Under the pieces are notes generated by a model. It saw only the letters and a list, made by a program, of their open reading frames with translations. It was not told the DNA's origin and ran no database searches. A program made the position numbers and the translations under genes. Shown in pieces: positions 13,401 through 20,180 of a DNA stretch of 64,000 bases. Position 1 is the first letter of the stretch. Each line of letters begins with the position of its first letter. The stretch is taken from contig NZ_CP045928.1 of NCBI RefSeq assembly GCF_009664855.1, positions 5,294,119 to 5,358,118 on the forward strand, in the 5' to 3' direction. The DNA is from Flavobacterium sp. SLB02 (GTDB lineage: Bacteria > Bacteroidota > Bacteroidia > Flavobacteriales > Flavobacteriaceae).

Positions 13401-16400
13401 TACAGTTGTTTACAATGCAGCTCCAGAACTTAAGGTGCCGGCACAGAAATGTTTTGTAGATGCAGATATTACAATTGATTTTGCTGATGCTGCAATATCT
13501 ACAACTTACAATGGTATTAAAATATTTACTGTAAATGGTTTACCAACAACTAATAACATAACATTTACAAAAGCAGGTAAATACAAAATTGTCTTAACTG
13601 ATGATAACGGATGTACTGATGATATAGAATACATAATTGAAGAGCGTTTAATTGCTACTGCAACAGTAGATAAAGATCTTTTCTGTACAGGTGATGTACC
13701 AGCAAGAATTGTTGTTGAAATTCAAGGTGGTAAAAAGGATTACGCCTACCAAATGTACTTAGACGGAAACGCAGTTGGTGGTCCAAAAACAACTACGGGT
13801 AATTTTACAGAATCTGTAACTGCTTTCGGGGTTTATACTTTTGAAATTTCAGATAGTAATCTCCCATGTACGGTTACAACCACTCCTATAACAGTTAACG
13901 AGCCTGTAATTCCAACACTTGCAGATTCACAAACTAATGTAAGATGTTTTACTGAAAGTAACGGTAGTTTAACTGTTGTACCATCAGGTGGAGTTGGACC
14001 TTATAAATTTGTACTTACAAGTGTAAAAGGTATAGTTAATACTACTGGTGATACAAGCGGAGCTTATACAGGTTTACCTGCGGATATTTACACAGTAGTG
14101 GTAACAGATGGAAAAGGTTGTTCTTCATTAGCAAGTACAATTACAATTACAGAGCCACCTTTATTAGAGGCAGATCATTCAGTTACACCAAATACATCTT
14201 GTAGCACACTTACAGAAATAGTGGTAGAAGGTAAAGGTGGTACTGGAGCAGGAACATATCAGTATAACTTTGATGGTAAAGGATATGATTCACTAGATCG
14301 TATTTCAGTAAGTAATGATGGTTCAATTGCATCAGTTACCTATACAGTTAGAGATGCTAATGGATGTGAAACAAGTCCGGTAACAGTTCCGATTGTTCCG
14401 TTAAACAAGCCAAGTGCTTTAACATTCTCACCAACAGCTATTACTTGTGCTGCTGTAAATAGTAATGTTACAGTGAAAGCTACAAATGGTGTAGGTGCAT
14501 TAGAATTTAAAATTATAGAATTCAATGGAGTACCAACAACACTTTATGCACCAATCACAACATCAGGAAGTGCGGTTCCGGCTGTATTCAGCGGATTACC
14601 ATTTGGTGATTATAAATTTGAGGTAACTGATAGTAATAAGTGTTCATTGAGTGATGTATTAACTATAAAAGATGTAGTTAGAATCATTGTAGATGGTGAG
14701 TCTTTCGCTAAGACTTGTATTGGTAATAATGATGGTAAAGCAATATTTACGGTTTCTAATTTCAAAGGAACTTATACTTATACAATAACTAAAGACACTG
14801 ATGCTCCTTCGGCACCAGTTACAACTTCTAATGCTGTAGTTACTTTATCTAACTTAGCTACGGGATCTTACAAAATTGATATCCTTGATGATATCACAAG
14901 TTGTCCAACAACTTTCACAGTTGTTATAAACGATCCTGTTGTTGTTACAGTTACAGAAGAAGATAATGATAATGCTAATTGTACAACTGGAGCTCTTGTT
15001 ACAGTTGCAGGTCACGGTGGAACACCTGATTATACCTATTCATTTGTTCCTGTAAGTCCAACAGCAACACCTGGAGTATTCTTGCCAGATGCTACAAGAG
15101 AGTTAGATCCTGCAACACCAGCATGGTATGTTTATGCAAAAGATCAAAACGGATGTATTTCTGTTCCGATAATTGTAAACATTCAAAAAGATCCGTTACC
15201 AGCAGGATTTACTGCTAGTGTAACATCACAATGTGCTGATGCTTTAGGAAATTATGAAATTGTAATAGATGATTCTGCTGCAGTTGGAGTAGGACCATTT
15301 ACTTACAGTGTTGGAGACGGATTCCAATCTGGTTTGAAGTTCAGTGTAAAAGCGGCTAAAACTTATGACATAGTTGTAAGAGATAAATTTGGTTGCGAAA
15401 CTACATTCCCGGCATTGATCACTATTTTACAACCTGTAATTTTAGAGGTGAAAAAAGATATCTACCCAACATGTGTAGACGGTGACGGACAAGTTACTGC
15501 AAGTGCAACTGGAGGATCAGGTAACTTTAGTTTTACTATTGATGGGGTTAGAACAATAACAGGAACACCTGCAGTATTTGATAAGTTATTTGCTGGTTCA
15601 CATACTATTATTGTTACTGATTTAGGAACACCAAGTAATTGCACAGATGAAGTTGTATTTGTTTTAGATGCAGCAACAAAAGTTACCGGATTTGATGCAA
15701 TTCCTACTATGGTTTCTTGTAATGGTGGAAATGATGGAACAATTACAGCAAGTCTTGCTCCAACAAGTCCTGGAGTAAACGATAACCCTAAATACATGTA
15801 CAGTCTAAATGGTGGAACACCACAAGAGAGTCCTGTATTTAAAGGATTAATAGCAGGAACATATACAGTTTCTGTACTTTCAGGAAGAGGTTGTCCTGCT
15901 GATAAAACTGTTGAAGTGAAGCAACCATTGGAAATTAAGGTACCAAACCCAGTTGTAACTCCTTATGGTTGTACTACTGATAACATTAGTAACTATGCAA
16001 CTATAACGGTTAATGGTGTTACAGGTGGTACAGGAGAGTATACTTATGAGTTTATAAATGGTGTAACACAGGTTTATAAAGGACCAAGAAATGTCTTTAT
16101 AGAAAAAGACTACAAAGGTGGTTCTTATACAATAAACGTTTATGATGAAAACGAATGTATTGGTACTGCGGTTGGAACATATGAAATCGTTCCATTTACT
16201 GCAATGGATAATGTGGTTATCAAAGTTGATAATGCGATTACTTGCGTAGACAATGAAGATATCACAGTAACAGTAAAATCAGTAACAGGAGCTGTTATTA
16301 CCGGATTAAACTATAGTTTAAGCGGAACAAACGGAACTGTTTATGGTCCGACTCCTAGTACAGACGGAATCTTTACAGATTTAGGAATTGGTAATTATAT

Positions 16401-19014
16401 CGTGACAGTAACGAATCCTGCTACAAATTGTACGATTCAGGCAGTTCACTTTATCAATAATCCAAACACATTCGATATCATCGCTAAACCTGAAAATGAG
16501 AATGTTTGTTTTGGAACAACTACAAGAGTACAATTAACTTTCGTAGACAATCAGTTAATTCCAGATAATGATGCAGGTCCGTTCGAGTATACAATTACGG
16601 GTGGAGTTTTACCAATCACAGGTACAACAACAAGTGCAGGTCCAATTTGGGTTGATAACCTGGCAGCAGGTCAGTACAAAATTGTAGCTAAACTGGTAAA
16701 CAAACCAGAATGTACAGTTGAGACAACATTTACAATCAACCAGCCAACAGCTGCATTAACGGTTACTAAAACGCAGTCAGAAATTACTTGTATTAAAGAT
16801 AATAATGATGGTGTAATCGTTGCTACAGCAACTGGAGGATGGCCAGGTGAGTACTTATACGAATTAAGATCAGGTACAACTATTATTAAAGCATATAGCG
16901 ACTCGCCAATTTTTGACAAGTTAACAGCTGGAGATTACAGAATATATGCTAAAGATGCCCTGGGTTGTGAAAGTTTTGTTGATGCTAAATTAGAAAACCC
17001 AACACCAATTAGTATTACAATTAGCGCTACACCAATGCTTACTTGTTTCGACAATGAAGATGGCGTAGTAACGATTAATACAATTAACGGAGGTTCAGGA
17101 AACTATAGCTATACATTACATGGTGTATTAACTGACGGAACTGTTACAGTTGAGCAATCACAAGGAGGAAACCAGTTTAGAGGTCTAAAAGCAGGAACAT
17201 ATTATGTTACTGTAAATGATACCTGGACTTGTACAAATGACTCTAATAAAGTGACAATTGATCAGCCAGAAATTGTAAAAGCAAATTTAGAAATTCAAAA
17301 AACTGAAAGTTGTAAACAAGTTCCGGTTGTGAGGTTAACAGCTACTGGAGGAAATGCTCCGTACTATTATAGTGCAGATGGAATTAATTACACAGGACCA
17401 TTTAACTCTTTTGTAGATATTACATTACCTGTAACAACAGCAAAAACGGAATACAAATATTTTGTAAAAGATGCTAACGATTGTAAGAGCTACGTGTCTA
17501 ATACTAGTGAATTCTCACCAGTTCCTGCATTAGGATTTGAGCGCTCTAGCGAAATTGATATTAAGTGTAAAGGTGGCGCTACGGGTTCTATCAGTGTGTT
17601 AGCAAATGGAGGTTTAGGAAACTATGTTTATACCTTACAAAATGCTGCAGGTGTTGATATTACTCCAGCTCCGGCACAGGTTATTCCAGGTACATTTACA
17701 GAATTGCCAATTGGAACTTATATCGTAAAAATTACAAGCTTAGATTGTGATACAGTATCTACTTTGTTCGAGTTAACAGAACCGGATACTTCATTGACAG
17801 CTGATGCTATTGCAACACCTTTAACTTGTAATGGTTATAACAATGGTAAAATTACTGTAAACGCAACTGGTGGTGTAGGAGCATATAAATATGCAATCGA
17901 ACCAGAATTTAAACAGTTCTTTGACAAAAATGTATTCGAAAACCTTAAACCAGGTTTCTACGATGTATTAGTTCAGGATGAAAACGAATGTTATGTATTC
18001 CTTAAAGACGTAGAAGTAAAAGAACCAGCACCGCTTTCGGCCGTGGAGATTCCAAATTCTATGATTCCAGAGGTTTGTGTTGGAGACAAAAATGGTGTAT
18101 TTGCGATTCAGATTATTGGAGGAACAGCGCCTTATACAGCAAGTCTTGATAATGACAAAGGTCCATTCCTTCCGGTTGATGGAGATACAGAAGATTATAA
18201 TGGATTATCAGGAGGTAAGCATATAGTTTACATTATCGATAACAGCGGATGTATGACTGAAGTTACAATCGATATGCCGGAACCAGTAAAGCTTGATCCA
18301 ACTGTAGAGGTAAATTACGATTGTGTAAACAATTCACAATCTAATATGGTTACAGTAACAGTTGATGAGAGTAATACAGATCTTACACAAGTAGATTATG
18401 CACTTGATAGTGATGTAGGTCCTTTCCAGCCAGGGAACATCTTTACAAATGTTGCTCCTGGAAAACACTTTATCGTGGCAAGACATACTAACGGATGTAA
18501 AGTGCCAACGGCTAGTTTTGATATCAAAGCATACGATCCGTTAACACTTATAAAAACTCCAGGTCAGGAAGAAATGAATATCCTTTCAGTTACTGCAGCT
18601 GGTGGAGCTCCTGGTTACGAGTATAGCTTCAACGGAGAGCCGTTTACATCTTCAAACAAATACAAATACTACAAAACTGCAGATTATGTTGTAATTGTGA
18701 GAGATAGAAACGGATGTACAGCGACCATAACTCTTCCTGGAATTTACACAGACGTTTGTCTTGATAATTACTTTACTCCTGGTGGTGCTACAAACACAAC
18801 ATGGGGTCCTGGTTGTACGAATATTTACAACAACCTTGAGTTCTCTATCTTCGACAGATACGGTCGTGTAATTGCCAAGTATCACTACGGTCAAAAATGG
18901 GATGGTAGATACAACGGTGCGGAATTACCTTCAGGAGATTACTGGTATGTTCTTAAACTGAACGATGCTAAAGATGACAGAGAGTTTGTAGGACATTTCA
19001 CTTTATACAGATAA
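1411..19014 (+). CDS. sprB: SprB giant gliding-motility adhesin
   Basis: About 5,867 residues. A frame start exists at 1375, but ATG 1411 (MKTMKKPT) or 1420 gives a clean signal peptide ending at SSHAQ; 1411 is chosen. Order: signal peptide; N-terminal globular region (to ~375); a DUF11-like domain (~377-500, LQYEINFRNEGNDDAKNFTI); early repeats; a jelly-roll-like insert (~1240-1450); then some fifty ~85-residue Ig-like SprB repeats, each with an early Cys and ending in a D-x-NGC-type motif. The last ~85 residues (from about 5780, including EFSIFDRYGRVI and GHFTLYR) are a type B type IX secretion sorting domain, the gliding-associated C-terminal family. In F. johnsoniae SprB is a similarly huge mobile surface adhesin (about 6,500 residues) propelled by the Gld motor. 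sprF follows immediately. The repeats are diverged at DNA level, so this is not recent slippage. Confidence 0.95.
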   Translation: MKTMKKPTIFKVFIAAVLVLLSISSHAQLRKGFTPRKTTSLNGDILVIGNNILNRDNGNGERPKDPYDVIGEDSKLNDDFTMKYIDIDNNTDTYNSSSAKLTIPQASKTCYEIVYAALYWGGTYRGTDRSKINQVKFKSPTAAYKTITGELLFDEGGAGVSNPYVAKPYACFKEITNEVIAAKEGDYTVGDIVCTEGKFAPGASAAGWSIFIIYKDPLLPNKYITSFDGFSIIRSSDGPLDIPISGFRTNPFGDVNVKLAFSALEGDNPLEGDGLEIKGAKSAAFGAISSLVRPIRVTTGRNPKSIPNFFNSSISDGDTYMMDRNPKSINTLGYDAGVVKIDNKNNSIIQNDETNATLRISTSSDSYYMFFNALAVEIIAPKIVLRKNVLDKDNKNINGKPVTLSQDLQYEINFRNEGNDDAKNFTITDNLPKNVIFGGLNSITMDSRITAAYDPVARRLVFTIPDALVVANGPLIPYSIKFKVKVVDDCNELIDACANKIENIAFSKYYGVKNTTPEGFGEGSYSTISECNVGEPTATNFLVGIDKCLFSRDVSLCGTTTLTAALGYNTYVWKDPNGVVFGGNNRTVTINKPGKYTVDNSGAANCEPIQQTFNVTDYLASTIKNPIKGDNIDPATGEAFTCVRDKKPFPKIFLCGLNDKRDIDTQITGATKVTWQETTDVPSKDEPNPESCPYEGATNWTTIVENSTKFTADRPGVFRVVVNYGNTCVVTHYFNVYQNKLDSKAEKQDIICNTKGWIKVTNPPENTGYNYSLDGVNYQPESTFYNVPKGSYKVQIRQTVLIDGQISACPFFVDVNVEELEFKTDLKATNPICTGDLGTITATISNVPGNYKFILRKKGTTAEIQNTGLITDNYKVFTGVEPGFVYEVIMSTANNGCSVIKEVEVFDYRLTAEAKVTKTLSECGAGEILVTVKGGTPRPGPPPYYMYYINGNVNYVTNPKIVVTAETLPADGIFNIEVVDDKGCKVMALPVKMVMVPKPTITVTPSNVDCYGTNGGQIKIDVSPADSGYAVSYSLNNGAFNSISPITNLAPGSYSLVVKYVYEGAECLDEPRIIKITGPENALSASAGVSELAGCGLPGFEHQGKIRITNVQGGTPLYTYSFDDQKTWINENEAFVDPGKYTVYVKDSKDCVYAMKDIVLDPKPADPSIEPNPKVVYNCNGTGNATIVVNNTGGANYTYEYYIDTKPNTPITSNVFNNVPVGKHVISVKYKAVSAATYSNLLQEDFGQGGYTTTPGISPKYCFEDETTPHPATFPSICGNINDYQINDGKYAVASSIKTTFGGTWVVAKDHTLPADKFGRFLCVNIGSSAGVGGIIYSKPIKDVIVDQPVIISLWAENLMKSTTGSNYYDPELTIQLVNDLGGPGETIVATTDTANPWKVPRNEIWNYKELSLNPGAYNNLSFVIRSYNNKFSGNDLLVDDIWVRQLPKSCITEKKFDVIIETNKAFKVSEPVIDNATCSDKNDGKITLTVENFDAKDGFKYSLDNGGTWNTATTSPFTISGLAKGNYKIIVKNDDAGLCQSSFEKEITAPTTITTTASVTKPSTCILGASITAIPVGGSPKYTYELYHANGTIYRTSDKATFDDVPEGSYFVVVKDKNSCASSASDPVEVKDPTKPKITLDESSDLCYDAANKATIVVKVEGGIAPFYYSLNGATAQKDNNKFEVGPGTYSVVVTDGNGCIADAITGIQIGKQIIASPRITKLIDCTLTPEAEITIVASEGIAPYTYKVSEDGGTTFADMTSNIYKTSKVGSYVFKVTDSKGCSVVTAAAKVDTKLTPTASIASQTNPKCNNDSNGSFTVLPAGGSGPTYQFKFNGGSYGTSATYSNLNAFVGAVNTRKYTYQVKDSKGCESIVYEVTLTNPTKVAVKGSFPANTTCSTSTVITIIGEGGAGGYKYNFDGGTSYNDVTTKTVTNTTSEQTIKFYVKDANGCTAENEIKVPAFNPPTLINFSVPAAITCNKNNTSLTLTTTGGIAPITYEVTGGPTSPPSNTTGIFTGLVAGEYSFKATDARGCSVNDKKTIDQAVKIKAEGSKVDEVCYDAKNGKASFTVSDISSTGNFSYTFSPNTGTPNVNGNVVTYTNLAPGTYTFVATDLATGCSSDSKQVTVGTATAINFTVNASKISCNNKIATLTITGISGGSGNYTYAYAKSPSTVPSTPYGTILTVDTAVLTTSIDVYVKDVNNCAVKKTIAILTEDLPTINPIAAQCYPGSPVSVTITGTFATPATFSKNGTDFGDSATFSLTPGNYKLTVKDKFGCEAFINYIVAQQLTITPEVVVDTDCTSETTIKLTSGGGKGIHTFAVSFNGGSYSTVASPYTATAAGTYKFRVNDSANPVCYAYTADIPVTLKATVLTFDTSHKDVKCFGGATGSILVTPTSGKAPHTYSIKRVGTPATNYTINNPSGLIEGTYNIVVKDAIGCEGTTQVVIKQPTELKADAKIDAFTCNTSNTKESKDVVITAIGGILPYTYSFNNGSYGNSNTLQVADNTKVQTVKYSVMDGNGCETGIQTLTIQPLNPPKIEKVVATPIYCNPTASQKSTATITLVNGSGAVTSYTIVSGQTNTTGATNGIFTDLVSGNYTFRATAANGCYDEFNINIPPLVSMTAIATKLNDVYCFAIPKEKTGNIRYNVGKFTGSYSYSINGATPIANQTLNTFTLSNLEEGQYDVLFTDETTNCTVSTKITIVQPANPLELFLDSNVNANCGKATSKVTVHATGGTLDYKYAFVQNNVTPADSDYKDAASADLNPTTNANWDVWVKDGNKCTVKIDVPIAKDLAPTVTAEVKNQCTASGNAFIIEAEGHGGVAPYTFTINTGVVPNPSNTFTVGAGTYTITVKDANGCTGTTSVTVYDAMTVSAELTTGLTCTLVTPIDGNIRVKVVSGGKPGFTYKVKVDAGTYPVTGNTFTGTFFDYPVSTAGIYQFEITDANGCKKETVAVEVKDPEAVTAKVTLVSPTCNGDKDGSVKLEALTGVGPFKYSFNGGAFIDQFVYGGLAAGSYAYVVRDSKNCEVSGTANVLAPAAIDTDINLNGITCNSTQPGSIDIKLKTTSGGTAPFTYYLYDNTMTQIDTYTANTIADAKTYHNFPNLVFGDYFINIVDAKGCKFESTALRIAPPPYLKFKAQAIGLNCDEGISVKLELLAGSGVPDFTYSIYGLGTSSGAIPDREYTFVGLEQNTNYTFMVVDANGCPSYFDYKTPKISNMTVTATPKNVTCYGSGNGEVSFEVTDLGGTAIYYEVRDNLTNLPIATPKFGNITTAPYSATITGLLPGNYTLYVKENITNCSSTAVFQIKQPASALKASVTNVINANCNKGAIVTVTAGGGTGPYQYGIYDPLTATAPTSFGDENVLELPYSATTTNWNIVVKDSQGCPVTLGQVITKDPSPEITLAVANKCVAQDKYGIEVTLSNAGIAPYYIKLDNGLFEKYTGTFPYTITDQHSGSHKVTIKDKNDCEYEQTITIDEPLKLVPSPSLLPDCGISNGAISFVPTGGSGDYSYNISPNNPGMLIDPIAKTVTGLTEDITYTLTMTDNVNTGCSTSAEFKLEKGTDVTFDAVVTNVLCKGGATGTITVNLLAGNNDPAYTYAISLVSGAALPAGIVQTDNVFTNLPKENYRITVTSKRKCSLYLDYQVGEPTDDLEVKHTLKDFGCLTGNNPEEAEVTFEATGGTGSYKYQYSFDGGLNSDGSKVIIPNDKNSHTVDYFVTDANGCTANGSVTVSPFIQLTDIDFDVTVEPTCPDELTEVTLTAVGGYAIDKYEMIAPTYHDNLTSPVFAGLSAGTYMFRVTDARGCSVERPYTIKNLTKINIVKTSSVNVSCNTANGTDNNGEATFTVSDFSSTGNYSIAVTSNPTGLAYNPPTQANDVITLTGLEQGEYTVTITDTKTQCSKSANVIITMPAPIDFTPNATKVYCSQADSEITVSGITGGTANYTYAVVKAGEEVPATTEFKDVTIPFTAHTNLTDLSWDVYVRDVKGCTSVLKPITVVYNAAPELKVPAQKCFVDADITIDFADAAISTTYNGIKIFTVNGLPTTNNITFTKAGKYKIVLTDDNGCTDDIEYIIEERLIATATVDKDLFCTGDVPARIVVEIQGGKKDYAYQMYLDGNAVGGPKTTTGNFTESVTAFGVYTFEISDSNLPCTVTTTPITVNEPVIPTLADSQTNVRCFTESNGSLTVVPSGGVGPYKFVLTSVKGIVNTTGDTSGAYTGLPADIYTVVVTDGKGCSSLASTITITEPPLLEADHSVTPNTSCSTLTEIVVEGKGGTGAGTYQYNFDGKGYDSLDRISVSNDGSIASVTYTVRDANGCETSPVTVPIVPLNKPSALTFSPTAITCAAVNSNVTVKATNGVGALEFKIIEFNGVPTTLYAPITTSGSAVPAVFSGLPFGDYKFEVTDSNKCSLSDVLTIKDVVRIIVDGESFAKTCIGNNDGKAIFTVSNFKGTYTYTITKDTDAPSAPVTTSNAVVTLSNLATGSYKIDILDDITSCPTTFTVVINDPVVVTVTEEDNDNANCTTGALVTVAGHGGTPDYTYSFVPVSPTATPGVFLPDATRELDPATPAWYVYAKDQNGCISVPIIVNIQKDPLPAGFTASVTSQCADALGNYEIVIDDSAAVGVGPFTYSVGDGFQSGLKFSVKAAKTYDIVVRDKFGCETTFPALITILQPVILEVKKDIYPTCVDGDGQVTASATGGSGNFSFTIDGVRTITGTPAVFDKLFAGSHTIIVTDLGTPSNCTDEVVFVLDAATKVTGFDAIPTMVSCNGGNDGTITASLAPTSPGVNDNPKYMYSLNGGTPQESPVFKGLIAGTYTVSVLSGRGCPADKTVEVKQPLEIKVPNPVVTPYGCTTDNISNYATITVNGVTGGTGEYTYEFINGVTQVYKGPRNVFIEKDYKGGSYTINVYDENECIGTAVGTYEIVPFTAMDNVVIKVDNAITCVDNEDITVTVKSVTGAVITGLNYSLSGTNGTVYGPTPSTDGIFTDLGIGNYIVTVTNPATNCTIQAVHFINNPNTFDIIAKPENENVCFGTTTRVQLTFVDNQLIPDNDAGPFEYTITGGVLPITGTTTSAGPIWVDNLAAGQYKIVAKLVNKPECTVETTFTINQPTAALTVTKTQSEITCIKDNNDGVIVATATGGWPGEYLYELRSGTTIIKAYSDSPIFDKLTAGDYRIYAKDALGCESFVDAKLENPTPISITISATPMLTCFDNEDGVVTINTINGGSGNYSYTLHGVLTDGTVTVEQSQGGNQFRGLKAGTYYVTVNDTWTCTNDSNKVTIDQPEIVKANLEIQKTESCKQVPVVRLTATGGNAPYYYSADGINYTGPFNSFVDITLPVTTAKTEYKYFVKDANDCKSYVSNTSEFSPVPALGFERSSEIDIKCKGGATGSISVLANGGLGNYVYTLQNAAGVDITPAPAQVIPGTFTELPIGTYIVKITSLDCDTVSTLFELTEPDTSLTADAIATPLTCNGYNNGKITVNATGGVGAYKYAIEPEFKQFFDKNVFENLKPGFYDVLVQDENECYVFLKDVEVKEPAPLSAVEIPNSMIPEVCVGDKNGVFAIQIIGGTAPYTASLDNDKGPFLPVDGDTEDYNGLSGGKHIVYIIDNSGCMTEVTIDMPEPVKLDPTVEVNYDCVNNSQSNMVTVTVDESNTDLTQVDYALDSDVGPFQPGNIFTNVAPGKHFIVARHTNGCKVPTASFDIKAYDPLTLIKTPGQEEMNILSVTAAGGAPGYEYSFNGEPFTSSNKYKYYKTADYVVIVRDRNGCTATITLPGIYTDVCLDNYFTPGGATNTTWGPGCTNIYNNLEFSIFDRYGRVIAKYHYGQKWDGRYNGAELPSGDYWYVLKLNDAKDDREFVGHFTLYR
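5806..16560 (+). repeat. Seven-domain super-repeat within sprB (period 1.73-1.81 kb)
   Basis: Seven repeat types (called a to g here) recur in fixed order. The first Cys codon of type a lies at 5845, 7585, 9313, 11101, 12904, 14716 and 16507, giving periods of 580, 576, 596, 601, 604 and 597 residues. Type b ends in a W/D-x-V-(Y/W)-x-(K/R)D motif, for example WDVWVKDGNKC and WDVYVRDVKGC. Type c follows at once with a second early Cys (VKNQC, VANKC, VTSQC). Type f usually ends in V-x-Y-x-V-x-DANGC. Type g often opens with NPP or a similar proline linker before another ITC. Six full periods are followed by a partial seventh and irregular repeats up to the sorting domain. Confidence 0.8.
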
Positions 19015-19058
19015 CAAAATAAGAGCCCCTAATGATGTTGTCTAAAAAATTAATTACA

Positions 19059-20033
19059 ATGAAAAAGTTTATTTTATCTTTAGTACTCATGGCTGTAACA
19101 ACAAGTTACAGCCAAGAGTTAAACCTACCAGTATTTACACAATATTTAGCAGACAATCCTTTTGTTATTTCACCTGCCTTTGCCGGTATCGGGGATAATC
19201 TTAGAATTAGAGCCAACGGTCTTACACAATGGGTGGGTATTAAAGATGCACCGCAAAACCAGTCACTTTATGCTGATTTTAGAATTCTCGATCGTTCCGG
19301 AGTGGGTATTTCGCTTTATAATGACAGAAACGGTTATACGCGTCAAACGGGAGCTAAAGTTTCCTTTGCGCACCATATCATTTTAGATTATTATTCAAAG
19401 CAATATCTTTCTTTTGGACTTTCATACAACTTCAATACATTTCGTATCGATACAGACGAGTTCAATACTACAATCGAGCATCCGGTTATAGATCCATCTG
19501 TAACAGACAATCGTTATAATGCCAATAACAACTTTGATATTAGTGCTTTGTATCGTAATAAAAGCTTCTATATAAGTTTTAATGCCAATAACGTTTTAAA
19601 GAAAAACACCGATAAATACAGAGGAGTAGAACCTAATTTACTTTCAAACTATCAGGTATATACCGGATATGTTTTTAGAGATGGAGAAAACAGCCGAATC
19701 GAATATGAACCATCTGTTTACTACCAGTATTTTGCAAGTGATAAACGTTCTACAACCGATTTTAACTTCAAGTACAGACGTTACAACCGTTACGAAGATT
19801 ACTATTGGGTAGGAGTTTCATATCGCTTCTTAAACGACCAGTTCCCAAAACCATTATCAGTTGGGCCAATGGTAGGTTTCATGAAATCTAAATTTTACTT
19901 TGGGTATTCGTATCAGGTAATGTTCAACGATTTAGGAAACTATAACACAGGAACGCACTCGGTAACTATTGGTTTCGATTTCTTACAATCCATCAGTAAC
20001 TGTCCTTGTACGCAAAGTCCGGTTCACGATTAA
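19059..20033 (+). CDS. sprF: SprF, PorP/SprF-family outer-membrane protein
   Basis: About 324 residues. The frame allows ATG at 19032, but ATG 19059 gives a textbook signal peptide (MKKFILSLVLMAVTTSYSQE) and is chosen. The mature protein starts with LPVFTQYLADNPFVISPAFAG, cut here to the family hallmark NPFVISPAFAG, and continues with alternating aromatic/polar strands typical of an outer-membrane beta-barrel. It ends with an SxxxG-F-x-F strand and a short Cys-containing tail. PorP/SprF proteins work with the type IX system; SprF is needed to place SprB on the surface. The start lies 45 nt after the sprB stop on the same strand with no terminator between, consistent with the sprB-sprF operon. 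Confidence 0.9.
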   Translation: MKKFILSLVLMAVTTSYSQELNLPVFTQYLADNPFVISPAFAGIGDNLRIRANGLTQWVGIKDAPQNQSLYADFRILDRSGVGISLYNDRNGYTRQTGAKVSFAHHIILDYYSKQYLSFGLSYNFNTFRIDTDEFNTTIEHPVIDPSVTDNRYNANNNFDISALYRNKSFYISFNANNVLKKNTDKYRGVEPNLLSNYQVYTGYVFRDGENSRIEYEPSVYYQYFASDKRSTTDFNFKYRRYNRYEDYYWVGVSYRFLNDQFPKPLSVGPMVGFMKSKFYFGYSYQVMFNDLGNYNTGTHSVTIGFDFLQSISNCPCTQSPVHD

Positions 20034-20139
20034 GGAGTATTTTTATCATTTTAGAGGCAAATTTGTTTTTTTTCTTAACTTATAACGTTTTCGCTGTTAT
20101 AGATAGGTTATTTTTATATTTATGATACTTTAAAAGTTC

Positions 20140-20147
20140 TATATTTG
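20140..20147 (+). promoter_or_regulatory. Candidate -7 box TATATTTG for pgk
   Basis: Exact match to the Bacteroidota -7 consensus TAnnTTTG, 34 nt before the pgk ATG at 20181. No clear TTG -33 element stands at the usual spacing. Confidence 0.45.
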
Positions 20148-20180
20148 TTTTTCTTTCAAAAAAAACTAAAAAACTATATA

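Noticed and set aside
15462-15797. 111-codon minus-strand frame inside sprB
   Set aside because: Antisense shadow in a low-complexity Thr/Val-rich coding region; no start signal.
20145-20180. TTG start for pgk at 20145
   Set aside because: It overlaps the -7 box, and PGK proteins normally start at the MKTLNDFDF position.
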